Assembly (NCBI GenBank): GCA_050908895.1
Contig: CP171222.1
Span: 1,860,001 to 1,924,000 of the forward strand
Source of the DNA: S5-A14a sp050908895
GTDB taxonomy: Bacteria; Bacillota; Clostridia; Peptostreptococcales; Anaerovoracaceae
Length of the DNA stretch: 64,000 bases
Direction of reading: 5' to 3'
Under the pieces are notes generated by a model. It did no database searches, was not told the origin of the DNA, and saw nothing but the letters and a program-made list of their open reading frames with translations. This document shows, in pieces, positions 43,395 to 54,308 of the stretch. The position numbers and the translations under genes are program-made. Each line of letters begins with the position of its first letter. Positions within the stretch are counted from its first letter, which is position 1.

Positions 43395-45464
43395 TTATTT
43401 ATTGTTGATTTTTTCAATAAGACTATCAGGTAGTTTTTCGAAGTGATCCATCTGCATTACATATACACCACGACCCTGTGTCTTAGACCTTAGGTCAGTT
43501 GCATACCCAAACATTTCTGAAAGTGGAACCATACCTCTGATGATTGCTCCACCGTTGATCATTTCGGATCCCTCAATTCTACCTCTTCTTGAGCTTACAT
43601 CGCCCATTACGTCGCCCATGTACTCTTCCGGAACTGTAACTTCAACTTTGAAGATTGGTTCAAGAAGAACCGGTTTAGCTTTCTTAACTGCTTCTCTAAA
43701 TGCCATAGATGCTGCAATCTTAAATGCCATTTCAGATGAGTCAACTTCGTGGTATGAACCATCGTATAGTTCAACTGCAACGTCTACAACGTTGTATCCA
43801 GCAATAGGACCAGTCTGCATTGCTTCTTTGATTCCTTCTTCAATCTTAGGAATGTATTCCTTAGGAATAGCACCACCGACAATTGAATTTTTGAATTCAA
43901 ATCCTGAACCTGGTTCAAGTGGAGCAATTCTAATCTTAACGTGACCGTATTGTCCACGACCACCGGACTGTTTCGCATATTTGTGATCCACATCTGCTTC
44001 TTGAGAAATCGTTTCTTTGTAAGAAACCTGAGGTTTTCCGACATTAGCCTCAACCTTAAATTCTCTTAGCAGTCTATCTACGATGATTTCTAGGTGAAGT
44101 TCACCCATACCTGCGATGATAGTCTGTCCAGTATCTTCGTTAGTGTATGTCTTGAAAGTTGGGTCTTCTTCAGCTAGCTTCGCTAAAGCAATGCCCATTT
44201 TTTCCTGACCTGCCTTGGTTTTAGGCTCAATAGCAATTTCGATTACTGGATCTGGGAACTCCATTGATTCTAGAACAATTTCGTTCTTCTCATCGCATAG
44301 AGTATCTCCCGTTGTCGTATCTTTCAATCCTACTGCTGCTGCAATATCTCCAGAGTAAACTTTTGTAATTTCCTCTCTCTTATTAGCATGCATCTGAAGG
44401 ATACGTCCAATTCTTTCTTTCTTGCCCTTAGTTGAGTTGTATACGTAAGAACCTGATTCTAAAGTTCCTGAATATACTCTGAAGAATGCTAACTTACCTA
44501 CAAATGGGTCAGCCATAATTTTAAATGCAAGTGCTGCAAATGGTGCGTTATCATCAGCAGGTCTTGTATCCGGTTCTTCAGTATTAGGATCGATACCGTT
44601 AATTGCAGGGATGTCTAATGGTGATGGCATGTAATCAATTACAGCGTCTAGCATCATCTGAACACCTTTATTTCTGTATGCAGATCCGCAAAGCATAGGA
44701 ATCATTTCCCCTGCTATAGTTTGCTTTCTGATTACATCCTTAATCTCCTTAACAGTTAGCTCTTCACCTTCTAAGAACTTCATCATAAGTTCTTCATCAC
44801 ACTCAGCAACAGATTCAACTAGTTTTTCTCTCCATTCCTGAGCAAGGTCCTGCATGTCCTCCGGGATTTCTTCCATCGCGAAATCTTTTCCCAAATCGTC
44901 CTTGTATATCTCTGCTTTCATTTCTACTAAATCGATAATTCCAACGAAACTATCTTCAACACCGATAGGTAGTTGAATAGGTACTGCGTTAGCTTTAAGT
45001 CTATCCTTTACCATATCAACTACTCGGAAGAAATTCGCTCCTAAAATGTCCATTTTATTTACGAAAATCATTCTAGGAACTCCGTATTTTTCAGCCTGTC
45101 TCCAAACTGTTTCAGATTGAGGTTCTACACCTCCCTTAGCACATAATACTGTAACTGCACCGTCAAGTACTTTAAGTGATCTCTCAACCTCTACTGTAAA
45201 GTCAACGTGACCTGGTGTGTCTATAATATTAATTCTATGATTCTTCCATTGTGCTGTAGTAGCAGCAGAGGTAATTGTAATTCCACGCTCTTTTTCCTGA
45301 TCCATCCAGTCCATAACAGATGCTCCGTCATGGGTTTCACCAATCTTATGGCTTCTTCCTGTATAGAACAAAATTCTTTCTGTGGTCGTAGTTTTGCCTG
45401 CATCAATGTGAGCCATTATTCCTATATTTCTTGTTTTCTCAAGTGAGAATTCTCTTCCAGCCAT
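43395..45464 (-). CDS. fusA: Elongation factor G
   Basis: 689 residues, normal length. G-domain motifs AHIDAGKTTTTE, RGITI, DTPGHVDF and NKMD, then domains II-V with the conserved YKETI and SGGRGQYGHV of domain IV. Ribosome site AGAAAGGAGG precedes the ATG. It drives translocation in protein synthesis. Third gene of the str operon. Confidence 0.98.
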   Translation of the reverse strand: MAGREFSLEKTRNIGIMAHIDAGKTTTTERILFYTGRSHKIGETHDGASVMDWMDQEKERGITITSAATTAQWKNHRINIIDTPGHVDFTVEVERSLKVLDGAVTVLCAKGGVEPQSETVWRQAEKYGVPRMIFVNKMDILGANFFRVVDMVKDRLKANAVPIQLPIGVEDSFVGIIDLVEMKAEIYKDDLGKDFAMEEIPEDMQDLAQEWREKLVESVAECDEELMMKFLEGEELTVKEIKDVIRKQTIAGEMIPMLCGSAYRNKGVQMMLDAVIDYMPSPLDIPAINGIDPNTEEPDTRPADDNAPFAALAFKIMADPFVGKLAFFRVYSGTLESGSYVYNSTKGKKERIGRILQMHANKREEITKVYSGDIAAAVGLKDTTTGDTLCDEKNEIVLESMEFPDPVIEIAIEPKTKAGQEKMGIALAKLAEEDPTFKTYTNEDTGQTIIAGMGELHLEIIVDRLLREFKVEANVGKPQVSYKETISQEADVDHKYAKQSGGRGQYGHVKIRIAPLEPGSGFEFKNSIVGGAIPKEYIPKIEEGIKEAMQTGPIAGYNVVDVAVELYDGSYHEVDSSEMAFKIAASMAFREAVKKAKPVLLEPIFKVEVTVPEEYMGDVMGDVSSRRGRIEGSEMINGGAIIRGMVPLSEMFGYATDLRSKTQGRGVYVMQMDHFEKLPDSLIEKINNK

Positions 45465-45505
45465 TACATTTCCTCCTTTCTGCTTTTTCTATTAATTGTT
45501 GAAAA

Positions 45506-45976
45506 TTACCATCTGAAATGTGCAAATGCCTTATTAGCTTCTGCCATCTTATGAGTATCTTCTTTTTTCTTTACAGATGCTCCTGATTCGTTAGATGCAT
45601 CGATAAGTTCTTTTGCTAGTCTTTCAGACATAGTCTTCTCGCCTCTAAGTCTTGTGTACTTAGTTAGCCATCTTAAGCCTAGAGTCTGTCTTCTGTCTGC
45701 TCTAACTTCGATAGGTACCTGATAGTTAGCACCTCCGACTCTTCTAGCCTTAACTTCTACTGTTGGCATGATGTTGCTCATTGCCTTTTCAAAAACTTCC
45801 AGTGGCTCTTCTCCAGTCATCTCCTTAACCCTGTCAAAAGCAGTGTAGACGATTTCCTGAGCTGTACCTTTCTTTCCGTCCAACATGATGCTGTTAATTA
45901 GCTTAGCTACAACAACACTTCCGTATACCGGATCTGGAAGAACTTCTCTCTTTGGTATGTTACCTTTTCTTGGCAC
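45506..45976 (-). CDS. rpsG: Ribosomal protein uS7
   Basis: 156 residues with PRKGNIPKREVLPDP at the start and GGANYQVPIEV and KKKEDTHKMAEANKAFAHFRW at the end. The start codon is GTG (45974-45976) after AAGGAGGGA. uS7 organises the 3' major domain of 16S rRNA and in other bacteria represses its own operon; the 125-base gap before it could hold such a site. Confidence 0.97.
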   Translation of the reverse strand: MPRKGNIPKREVLPDPVYGSVVVAKLINSIMLDGKKGTAQEIVYTAFDRVKEMTGEEPLEVFEKAMSNIMPTVEVKARRVGGANYQVPIEVRADRRQTLGLRWLTKYTRLRGEKTMSERLAKELIDASNESGASVKKKEDTHKMAEANKAFAHFRW

Positions 45977-46101
45977 TTCTCTTCCCTCCTTGTCTTGGGG
46001 GTACTCGACAATTTTTCAATAAACTGCCGTGGCGCTCAATATATCAATAAAATGAGATTAAAATTTATATCTATATCAAGGGCTCAACGTATCCCGCTAA
46101 A

Positions 46102-46518
46102 TTACTTTTTCTTTGGTCTCTTTGCTCCGTACTTAGAACGAGCCTGAGCTCTGTTTGCAACACCGGCAGTGTCAAGTGTTCCTCTTACGATGTGATATCT
46201 CACACCTGGTAGGTCCTTAACTCTTCCGCCTCTAATTAGTACAACACTGTGCTCCTGCAAGTTATGTCCAATTCCTGGAATATATGCAGTTACTTCGATA
46301 CCATTAGTTAGTCTAACTCTGGCAACTTTTCTAAGAGCTGAGTTAGGTTTCTTAGGTGTTACAGTCTTAACTGATGTGCATACGCCTCTCTTCTGTGGTG
46401 AATTAGTATCAGTTGCTTCTCTTCTTAGAGAGTTCATTCCTTTACCCAATGCTGGGGAGTCTGATTTCTTAACTGCACTTGTTCTACCCTGACGTACAAG
46501 TTGATTGATAGTAGGCAT
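46102..46518 (-). CDS. rpsL: Ribosomal protein uS12
   Basis: 138 residues with PTINQLVRQGR, TPKKPNSALRKVARV and KDLPGVRYHIVRG. The lysines where streptomycin resistance arises (in PKKPNS and GRVKDLPG) are wild-type. First gene of the str operon. Many Firmicutes have an L7Ae-like gene between rpoC and rpsL; none is present here. Confidence 0.97.
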   Translation of the reverse strand: MPTINQLVRQGRTSAVKKSDSPALGKGMNSLRREATDTNSPQKRGVCTSVKTVTPKKPNSALRKVARVRLTNGIEVTAYIPGIGHNLQEHSVVLIRGGRVKDLPGVRYHIVRGTLDTAGVANRAQARSKYGAKRPKKK

Positions 46519-46560
46519 TTTAATCTCCTTTCATCTAAATTTCGTTTTATTTTCGGTCAA

Positions 46561-46590
46561 AATGACCCTAAAGATCACTCTAGGGTCATT
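46561..46590 (-). promoter_or_regulatory. Leader hairpin of the str operon
   Basis: A perfect 10-bp stem AATGACCCTA/TAGGGTCATT with a 10-base loop. It lies between the rpsL promoter and the rpsL start, inside the leader, and is followed by only a short T stretch. It could attenuate str transcription or bind a ribosomal protein. For rpoC read-through it would serve as a weak terminator. Confidence 0.6.
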
Positions 46591-46609
46591 TAACTAAAAA
46601 CTACATGTT

Positions 46610-46638
46610 ATTGTACCATTTTTGATTCTAATTTGCAA
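46610..46638 (-). promoter_or_regulatory. Sigma-A promoter of the str operon
   Basis: Minus-strand TTGCAA, 17 bases, TACAAT, with a TGG extension. It starts transcription about 85 bases before the rpsL ATG. Confidence 0.8.
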
Positions 46639-46700
46639 GTGGCAAATATTTCAACATATAGGTACGATTCTTGAAAATAATTGAAGTCAATTTTCATTTA

Positions 46701-49700
46701 TTAATCGTCTTCACCTAATTCTTCAAGTTCTACAAAGTCTTCACTCTCACTTTGTATGTTCTCTTTTGTTTGAAGCTCTCCTGCAGATTCATCTACCATT
46801 ATAGTATTTTTACTTTCATCTGTATCTGGCTCTGAGTCTCCCATTTCTTCCATTCTAGCAGCTTCTTCCGCTTCACGCTTCTTACGCATTTCTTCTTCAA
46901 TAAAGTCTTGGTTTTCACCGTAGTCAATATCTATCTTTCTATAGCGTTTCATGCCAGTTCCGGCAGGAATTAGTTTACCTATGATAACGTTTTCTTTTAA
47001 TCCCAGAAGTCTATCATTCTTACCTTTAATAGCTGCGTCCGTTAGAACTCTAGTTGTTTCCTGGAAAGATGCAGCTGATAGGAATGAACTTGTAGCAAGG
47101 GAAGCCTTCGTAATACCCAGAAGGGTTCTTTTTGCCTGTGCTGGTTCAAGACCTGCTGCCTCAGCCTCAGCATTAGCTTCATCAAGTTCTACTTTGCTGT
47201 ATTGTCCACCTGGCAATAGTTTTGTGTCGCCAGCATCTTCAATTTTATATTTAGATAACATCTGACTAACTATTACTTCAATATGTTTGTCGTTAATATC
47301 TACACCCTGGTTTTTATACACACGCTGCACTTCTTTTAACAGATACTGATATACTCCTTCAGCACCTTGAAGTCTGAATATGTCGTGAGGGTTTAAAGGA
47401 CCATGAGTTATGTTGTTACCTGCTTTGACACTGTCACCGACCTTTACAGCTAATCTTCCACCATAAGGAATTACGTATTCTTTGTTAACTCCTTCTTCAT
47501 TAGTGATAGTTACTTCAGTCTTATTGTCGCTTCTAAGCTCTATAGATTTAACTACACCATCTTCTTCACAGATTTCTGCAATACCTTTTGGTTTTCTCGC
47601 TTCAAAAAGTTCTTCTACTCTAGGCAGACCGTGAGTAATATCTGATCCCGCTACACCACCGGTATGGAAGGTTCTCATTGTTAACTGAGTACCAGGTTCT
47701 CCTATGGACTGAGCAGCAGTTATACCAACTGATTCACCAATATTTACAGCTTCGCCTGAAGCTAGATTTCTACCGTAACACTTAGCACACATACCTGCTT
47801 TGCTGCGGCATGTCATTATTGATCTGATTTTAACACTCTCAATTCCAGCTTCTACAATATCCATTGCAGCTTCATCGGAAATTTCCTCTCCACCTTGAAC
47901 AATTACTGCACCACTCTTAGGATCAATAATATCTTCGAGGGCTGTTCTTCCTGCAATTCTTTGATTTAGAGGTTCTATCATTTCTTTGCCATCGACGAAG
48001 GCTTTAACTTCAACACCTTCCGTGGTACCACAATCGAATTCCCTAACAATAACATTATGAGAAACATCTACAAGTCTTCTTGTCAGGTATCCGGAGTCGG
48101 CTGTCCTTAGAGCAGTATCAGCTAGACCCTTTCTGGCACCATTTGACGATATAAAATACTCAAGTATTGAAAGCCCTTCACGGAAGTTCGCTTTTATTGG
48201 GATTTCTACAGTCTTACCTGTAGCACTTGCCATAAGACCACGCATACCGCCGATCTGTCTAATCTGGTTCTTACTTCCTCTGGCTCCTGATGTTGCCATG
48301 ATATATAGGTTGTTGCTTGGATCAAGTGAATCCATTAGGGCATCAGATACTTCATCTGTAACATTGTTCCAAATGTCGTTAATTCTTTCTGTACGTTCTG
48401 AACTTGAGATTAAACCTCTTCTGTATGCCTTATCAAACTTATCAACTTCTTTCTGACCCAGTTCAATGATGCCCCATTTTTCATCAGGAATCTTCATATC
48501 ATCAACACCAATTGTTACTGCTGCTACAGTTGAGTAATGATATCCCATATCCTTGATGTAATCTAGCATTAGAACAGTTCCGGAGTTTCCATGTTTTTTA
48601 TAGCATTTGTCTATTATACGGCCTAAAGCCTTCTTGTCACAAAGGAAATCAACTTCTAGCTGATAATCATCCTTTGTTCTGTCAACAAAGCCTAAATCCT
48701 GAGGTATTTTTTCATTAAAGATGAAACGACCAACTGTAGATTCTACTAGCTTACCTCTTTCGTCTCCATCTTTGTACATTCTAACTTTTACCTTTGCATG
48801 AAGGCTAACAACACCTGTCTGATATGCCATTAGCATTTCTTCAATGTTGCTGAAGACCTTATCATCTCCCTTTTCAGGTACACGTTTGAATCCATCTTTC
48901 TTTAACTTTTCAGCTCTTGACTTGTTGGTGAATTCGTCCATGTCATAGAGAGTTTTTTCTCCATCTTCACATATTTTAATGCTTGTTCCGGGGTAAGTTA
49001 AATAGTAGGCTCCAAGAATCATGTCCTGAGTTGGAGTCGTGATTGGAGATCCATCTTTAGGTGCTAAGATATTGTTCACCGATAGCATTAGGAATCTCGC
49101 TTCAGCCTGTGCTTCTAAAGACAGTGGAACATGAACCGCCATCTGGTCTCCGTCGAAGTCAGCATTGAAAGCAGTACAAACCAGTGGATGCAGCTTAATA
49201 GCTTTTCCTTCAACCAGTACCGGTTCAAAAGCTTGAATACCGAGTCTATGAAGAGTAGGAGCACGGTTAAGCATCACCGGATGCTCTCTTATAACTTCCT
49301 CAAGGACATCCCAAACTTCCGGCCTTACCTTATCTACCATTTTTTTAGCATTTTTTACATTGTGAGCAAATCCTCTCTCGACCAATTCTTTCATAATGAA
49401 AGGTTTGAAAAGTTCTAGTGCCATCTTCTTAGGAAGTCCGCACTGGTAGAATTTAAGCTCCGGACCTACTACAATTACAGAACGACCTGAGTAATCAACA
49501 CGCTTACCAAGTAGGTTTTGTCTAAATCTACCCTGCTTACCTTTTAGCATGTCCGACAGAGATTTTAAAGGTCTTGATCCTGGACCTGTTACCGGTCTTC
49601 CTCTTCTACCATTGTCAATCAAAGAGTCAACAGCTTCCTGTAGCATTCTCTTTTCATTTCTCACGATGATATCTGGTGCTGCTAATTCAAGCAATCTCTT

Positions 49701-50525
49701 CAGACGGTTATTTCTGTTTATTACTCTTCTGTATAAGTCATTTAAATCTGAGGTTGCAAACCTGCCGCCATCCAATTGAACCATAGGTCTTAGATCTGGC
49801 GGGATAACCGGTAATACTTCAAGAATCATCCACTCCGGTTTATTTCCGGATTGCCTGAAAGCTTCAACAACTTCGAGTCTTCTTATCAGCTTAACTTTTT
49901 TCTGCCCGGATGCGGTCTTAAGAGTTTCTCTTAGTTCTTGAGACACTTCATCCAGATCAATATTTTGTAAAATCTCTCTAATAGCTTCAGCACCTATTCC
50001 GGCTCTGAATCCATTATATGTTTCCATAGCCTCCCTGTACTGATTTTCATTAATCAATTCTTTATATTTATATGGACTGTCGCCTTCTTCAAGGACAATA
50101 AAGTTAGCAAAATATAAAACCTTCTCAAGATTTCTAGGTGTTATTTCAAGTATCAGTCCCATTCTTGTAGGGATACCTTTAAAGTACCAAATATGAGAAA
50201 CCGGTGCTGCTAAATTAATGTGCCCCATTCTCTCTCTTCTTACTTTTGCTCTTGTAACCTCTACTCCACATCGGTCACAAACAATACCTTTATGTCTAAT
50301 TCTCTTGTATTTTCCGCAGTGGCATTCCCAGTCCTTCATAGGTCCGAAAATTCTTTCACAGAAAAGCCCATCTTTCTCCGGCTTTAAAGTTCTGTAATTA
50401 ATAGTCTCAGGCTTTGTCACTTCACCCCTTGACCATTCTAAGATTTTCTCTGTGGAAGCTAACTTAATCTGCAATGATTCAAAGTTGGATAAATTGAAAT
50501 TAGTTGTTTGGCTCATGTTTTCCAT
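46701..50525 (-). CDS. rpoC: RNA polymerase subunit beta'
   Basis: 1274 residues. An N-terminal zinc site (CHCGKYK...CDRCG), the catalytic NADFDGDQM with its three Asp, the bridge helix and trigger loop (GEPGTQLTMRTFHTGG) and the second zinc site (CRSKAGMCAKCYG) are all present. The C-terminus ends in a highly acidic tail of about 70 residues (MGDSEPDTDES...EELGEDD), longer than in model Firmicutes. It starts 20 bases after rpoB. Confidence 0.98.
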   Translation of the reverse strand: MENMSQTTNFNLSNFESLQIKLASTEKILEWSRGEVTKPETINYRTLKPEKDGLFCERIFGPMKDWECHCGKYKRIRHKGIVCDRCGVEVTRAKVRRERMGHINLAAPVSHIWYFKGIPTRMGLILEITPRNLEKVLYFANFIVLEEGDSPYKYKELINENQYREAMETYNGFRAGIGAEAIREILQNIDLDEVSQELRETLKTASGQKKVKLIRRLEVVEAFRQSGNKPEWMILEVLPVIPPDLRPMVQLDGGRFATSDLNDLYRRVINRNNRLKRLLELAAPDIIVRNEKRMLQEAVDSLIDNGRRGRPVTGPGSRPLKSLSDMLKGKQGRFRQNLLGKRVDYSGRSVIVVGPELKFYQCGLPKKMALELFKPFIMKELVERGFAHNVKNAKKMVDKVRPEVWDVLEEVIREHPVMLNRAPTLHRLGIQAFEPVLVEGKAIKLHPLVCTAFNADFDGDQMAVHVPLSLEAQAEARFLMLSVNNILAPKDGSPITTPTQDMILGAYYLTYPGTSIKICEDGEKTLYDMDEFTNKSRAEKLKKDGFKRVPEKGDDKVFSNIEEMLMAYQTGVVSLHAKVKVRMYKDGDERGKLVESTVGRFIFNEKIPQDLGFVDRTKDDYQLEVDFLCDKKALGRIIDKCYKKHGNSGTVLMLDYIKDMGYHYSTVAAVTIGVDDMKIPDEKWGIIELGQKEVDKFDKAYRRGLISSSERTERINDIWNNVTDEVSDALMDSLDPSNNLYIMATSGARGSKNQIRQIGGMRGLMASATGKTVEIPIKANFREGLSILEYFISSNGARKGLADTALRTADSGYLTRRLVDVSHNVIVREFDCGTTEGVEVKAFVDGKEMIEPLNQRIAGRTALEDIIDPKSGAVIVQGGEEISDEAAMDIVEAGIESVKIRSIMTCRSKAGMCAKCYGRNLASGEAVNIGESVGITAAQSIGEPGTQLTMRTFHTGGVAGSDITHGLPRVEELFEARKPKGIAEICEEDGVVKSIELRSDNKTEVTITNEEGVNKEYVIPYGGRLAVKVGDSVKAGNNITHGPLNPHDIFRLQGAEGVYQYLLKEVQRVYKNQGVDINDKHIEVIVSQMLSKYKIEDAGDTKLLPGGQYSKVELDEANAEAEAAGLEPAQAKRTLLGITKASLATSSFLSAASFQETTRVLTDAAIKGKNDRLLGLKENVIIGKLIPAGTGMKRYRKIDIDYGENQDFIEEEMRKKREAEEAARMEEMGDSEPDTDESKNTIMVDESAGELQTKENIQSESEDFVELEELGEDD

Positions 50526-50545
50526 CTAAGTATAACTCCCCTCTC

Positions 50546-53500
50546 TTATAGCAGGTCCTCATCCCTGTTTTCCGCACTATCGTCTACTGAATATACACTT
50601 GCTGCTTCTTCCATAGCATCTCTTGCTACGTAGCCGTTGCTAGTTAGAATTGATTCTCTGTCCCCTTCAGCAGATTCATCTCCTTCTATTTCAGTTTTGT
50701 AATCCATATATTTGTCTAGTCCAAGACCGGTATCGTAATCGCTAACTTCTTTCAACGAAATCTCCTCTTCGTTTTCCGACAAAACTCTTACATCCAATCC
50801 TAGTGACTGCATTTCTTTGATCAACACCTTAAATGACTCTGGAATGCCCGGTTCTGGGATATTAACACCCTTAACAATAGCTTCATAAGTCTGAACTCTT
50901 CCTACGATATCGTCGGATTTAACAGTAAGAATTTCCTGAAGTGTATATGCTGCACCATAAGCCTCCAGTGCCCACACTTCCATCTCTCCAAAACGTTGTC
51001 CGCCGAATTGAGCCTTACCTCCAAGAGGTTGCTGTGTAACCAATGAGTAAGGACCTGTACTTCTTGCGTGGATTTTATCATCTACAAGATGGTGAAGTTT
51101 CAACATGTACATATATCCCACAGTTACCGGGTGGTCAAAATACTCTCCGGTTCTGCCGTCCCTAAGTCTTAACTTACCGCTTCGTGAATATCCTACATCT
51201 TCTAAAAGATCCATGATATCATGCTCATTGGCTCCATCAAATACAGGAGTAGAAATATACCAACCTTTCTTTTTAGCTGCAAGTCCCAGGTGCACTTCAA
51301 GTACCTGTCCTACATTCATTCGGGAAGGTACTCCAAGTGGATTAAGCATAACCTGGAGTGGTTGTCCATTTTCCATAAACGGCATATCTTCTTCCGGTAA
51401 AACAGTTGATATTACACCCTTATTCCCGTGTCTACCAGCCATTTTGTCTCCTACATTTATTTTTCTTTTAGTTGCAATATATGTTCTAACAAGCTTATTC
51501 ACTCCCGGTGGAAGTTCATCGCCCTTTTCTCTGGTGTAAACTTTAACATCTACCACGATTCCCGTTTCACCGTGAGGAACTTTAAGAGATGTATCTCTAA
51601 CCTCCCTTGCCTTTTCTCCAAAGATTGCTCTCAACAGCTTCTCTTCCGGATTAAGATCGCTTTCTCCTTTAGGAGTTACTTTTCCAACCAATATATCGGT
51701 TGAGTCAACTTCCGCACCGATTCTGATTATGCCATCTTCATCAAGATCTTTAAGAGCATCCTCACCTACGTTCGGTATATCTCTAGTGATGTCTTCTGCA
51801 CCAAGCTTGGTATCTCTTGCCTCTGCCTCGTATTCTACGATGTGAAGTGATGTTAAAACATCGTCCATGATTAAACGCTCATTCAAAATGATCGCGTCCT
51901 CATAGTTATATCCTTCCCAAGTCATGAATCCGACTAGCAAATTCTTTCCTAGGGCGATTTCTCCCATATCCGTTGATGGTCCGTCAGCGATTACCTCACC
52001 TGCTTCAACATGTTCTCCATGACTTACAATAGGTCTCTGGTTTATACAAGTTCCCTGGTTGGATCTCTTAAACTTAAGAAGATCAAATTTAATCAGCTCT
52101 CCATCTTCATCTTTTCTTAATACAATTGATCTAGCGTCAACGTGCTCAACAGTAGCTGATGCCGGAGCCAAAATTACAACACCTGAGTCTTTTGCTGCTT
52201 TATACTCCATACCCGTACCAACGATCGGTGCTTCCGTTACAAGTAGCGGCACAGCCTGTCTCTGCATGTTTGATCCCATCAGTGCACGGTTAGCATCGTC
52301 ATTTTCAAGGAACGGAATCATTGCTGTTGCAACAGATACTACCTGTTTAGGCGAAACATCCATCATATCAACAGCATCTCTAGGGAACATAGCAATTTCA
52401 CCACTCACTCCTCTGCATGCTACCTTTTCATTAACAAAATAGCCATCTTTATCAAGAGGTTCATTGGCTTGAGCTACTATTAGGTTCTCTTCAACGTCAG
52501 CAGTCATATATCTAACTTCTTCGGTTACTCTTTTGGTTTCCTTGTCTACTACCCTATATGGTGTTTCAATAAATCCATATTCGTCAATTTTTCCGTATGT
52601 AGTTAAAGATCCAATAAGACCGATATTTGGTCCTTCAGGAGTTTCTATAGGGCACATTCTTCCGTAGTGAGATTGATGCACATCTCTAACTTCAAATCCG
52701 GCTCTTTCTCTTGAAAGTCCACCAGGTCCAAGGGCGGATAATCTCCTCTTATGAGTAAGTTCAGCCAGCGGATTGTTCTGATCCATGAACTGAGAAAGCT
52801 GCGAACTTCCAAAGAACTCTTTAATAGCTGCTGTTACAGGTTTAATGTTAATTAAAGCCTGAGGTGTAGCTACTTCCACGTCCTGGATAGTCATTCTTTC
52901 TCTCACAACTCTTTCCATCCTAGCAAGACCAATTCTAAATTGATTTTGAAGAAGCTCGCCTACTGTTCTAAGTCTTCTATTACCAAGGTGGTCTATATCA
53001 TCAACTGAGCCAACTCCGTGTGGTAAGTTTAAAATATAGCTTACAGAAGCAATAATATCATCTAGAATAACGTTTTTAGGTGAAAGCTCTTTTTTACTAT
53101 CATCTATTGCTCTTTTTAGAGCATCTTCATCTAATTCTTCATCTAAAATTGCTTTAAGCGTTGGATAGTGAACCTCCACAGGTATATCTAAATCACTAAG
53201 ATCTATAGAAACATGTTCCCTTATATCAACAAAGTTATTTCCTATAACCTTAGTTGTAACACTGTCATTGTTTGGCGAAATAATATCTACAAAATTAACA
53301 CCAGAATTCTGAATTTCAAATGCCTGGTCTTCAGAAATCCTTGTTCCCGCTTCAATAATTTCTCCTGTTGTTGGAATCTCGAGGTCCAAAGCAAGAACAT
53401 TGCCTGAAATTCTTCCTGCAATTCCAAGTTTTTTATTATATTTATATCTTCCAACTTTTGCTAAGTCATATCTCTTAGGGTCAAAAAATAGTGAATTTAA

Positions 53501-54259
53501 TAAAGACTTGGCACTATCTACTGTAGGTGGTTCTCCTGGTCTAAGTTTCTTATATATTTCTTTGATTCCTGTCTCATAGTCTGCTGTGGTATCTTTTTCC
53601 AGAGTCTTCATCAGCCTATCATCTGTTCCAAATAGTGAAATAATCTCCTCATTGCTAGAAATTCCAAGAGCCCTTAACAAAGTAGTTAAAGGTTGTTTTC
53701 TTGTTCTATCAACTCTTACAGAAATTACTCCTGTGGAATCAGTTTCATATTCTAACCATGCTCCTCGATTTGGTATTATCTGAGAAGAAAACAGTTTGTT
53801 ATTTGATTTATCTATTTCAACGCTAAAATACGCACCTGGTGATCTAACCAGCTGAGTTACTATTACACGTTCTGCACCGTTATATATAAAGGTTCCCTTA
53901 TCAGTCATTATTGGGAAGTCCCCCATAAAAACCTCTTGATCCTTAATTTCTCCGGTTTTTTTGTTTATAAGCCTAACCTGCACTCTTAAAGGAGCTGCAT
54001 ATGTCACATCTCGCTCTTTACATTCTTCTTCTCCATACTTGGTATGCTCATCAAGCGAATGGTCAACAAATTCTAAGGTAAAGTTGTCTGCATAATCCTT
54101 TATTGGTGAGATATCCTCAAAGACCTCTCTCAAGCCCTCCTTGATAAACCAATCATATGATTTAGTCTGAATCTCAATAAGGTTTGGCATTTCGCCGACT
54201 TCATTTATCTTAGCATAGGTCATTCTATTTTTGCGACCAACTCGGATAGGTTTTGGCAT
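50546..54259 (-). CDS. rpoB: RNA polymerase subunit beta
   Basis: 1237 residues from the ATG at 54257-54259, which follows AAGGAGTG; a GTG three codons upstream overlaps that site. The rifampicin pocket reads SQLSQFMDQNNPL and THKRRLSALGPGGL, wild-type at the usual resistance positions. The C-terminal KMAGRHGNKG and QPLGGKAQFGGQRFGEME segments are intact. A further acidic tail of about 80 residues follows. It has its own promoter besides read-through from rplL. Confidence 0.98.
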   Translation of the reverse strand: MPKPIRVGRKNRMTYAKINEVGEMPNLIEIQTKSYDWFIKEGLREVFEDISPIKDYADNFTLEFVDHSLDEHTKYGEEECKERDVTYAAPLRVQVRLINKKTGEIKDQEVFMGDFPIMTDKGTFIYNGAERVIVTQLVRSPGAYFSVEIDKSNNKLFSSQIIPNRGAWLEYETDSTGVISVRVDRTRKQPLTTLLRALGISSNEEIISLFGTDDRLMKTLEKDTTADYETGIKEIYKKLRPGEPPTVDSAKSLLNSLFFDPKRYDLAKVGRYKYNKKLGIAGRISGNVLALDLEIPTTGEIIEAGTRISEDQAFEIQNSGVNFVDIISPNNDSVTTKVIGNNFVDIREHVSIDLSDLDIPVEVHYPTLKAILDEELDEDALKRAIDDSKKELSPKNVILDDIIASVSYILNLPHGVGSVDDIDHLGNRRLRTVGELLQNQFRIGLARMERVVRERMTIQDVEVATPQALINIKPVTAAIKEFFGSSQLSQFMDQNNPLAELTHKRRLSALGPGGLSRERAGFEVRDVHQSHYGRMCPIETPEGPNIGLIGSLTTYGKIDEYGFIETPYRVVDKETKRVTEEVRYMTADVEENLIVAQANEPLDKDGYFVNEKVACRGVSGEIAMFPRDAVDMMDVSPKQVVSVATAMIPFLENDDANRALMGSNMQRQAVPLLVTEAPIVGTGMEYKAAKDSGVVILAPASATVEHVDARSIVLRKDEDGELIKFDLLKFKRSNQGTCINQRPIVSHGEHVEAGEVIADGPSTDMGEIALGKNLLVGFMTWEGYNYEDAIILNERLIMDDVLTSLHIVEYEAEARDTKLGAEDITRDIPNVGEDALKDLDEDGIIRIGAEVDSTDILVGKVTPKGESDLNPEEKLLRAIFGEKAREVRDTSLKVPHGETGIVVDVKVYTREKGDELPPGVNKLVRTYIATKRKINVGDKMAGRHGNKGVISTVLPEEDMPFMENGQPLQVMLNPLGVPSRMNVGQVLEVHLGLAAKKKGWYISTPVFDGANEHDIMDLLEDVGYSRSGKLRLRDGRTGEYFDHPVTVGYMYMLKLHHLVDDKIHARSTGPYSLVTQQPLGGKAQFGGQRFGEMEVWALEAYGAAYTLQEILTVKSDDIVGRVQTYEAIVKGVNIPEPGIPESFKVLIKEMQSLGLDVRVLSENEEEISLKEVSDYDTGLGLDKYMDYKTEIEGDESAEGDRESILTSNGYVARDAMEEAASVYSVDDSAENRDEDLL

Positions 54260-54308
54260 ATTTATCACTCCTTATCACTTATACATATATACTACGTGGC
54301 AGTCTATT

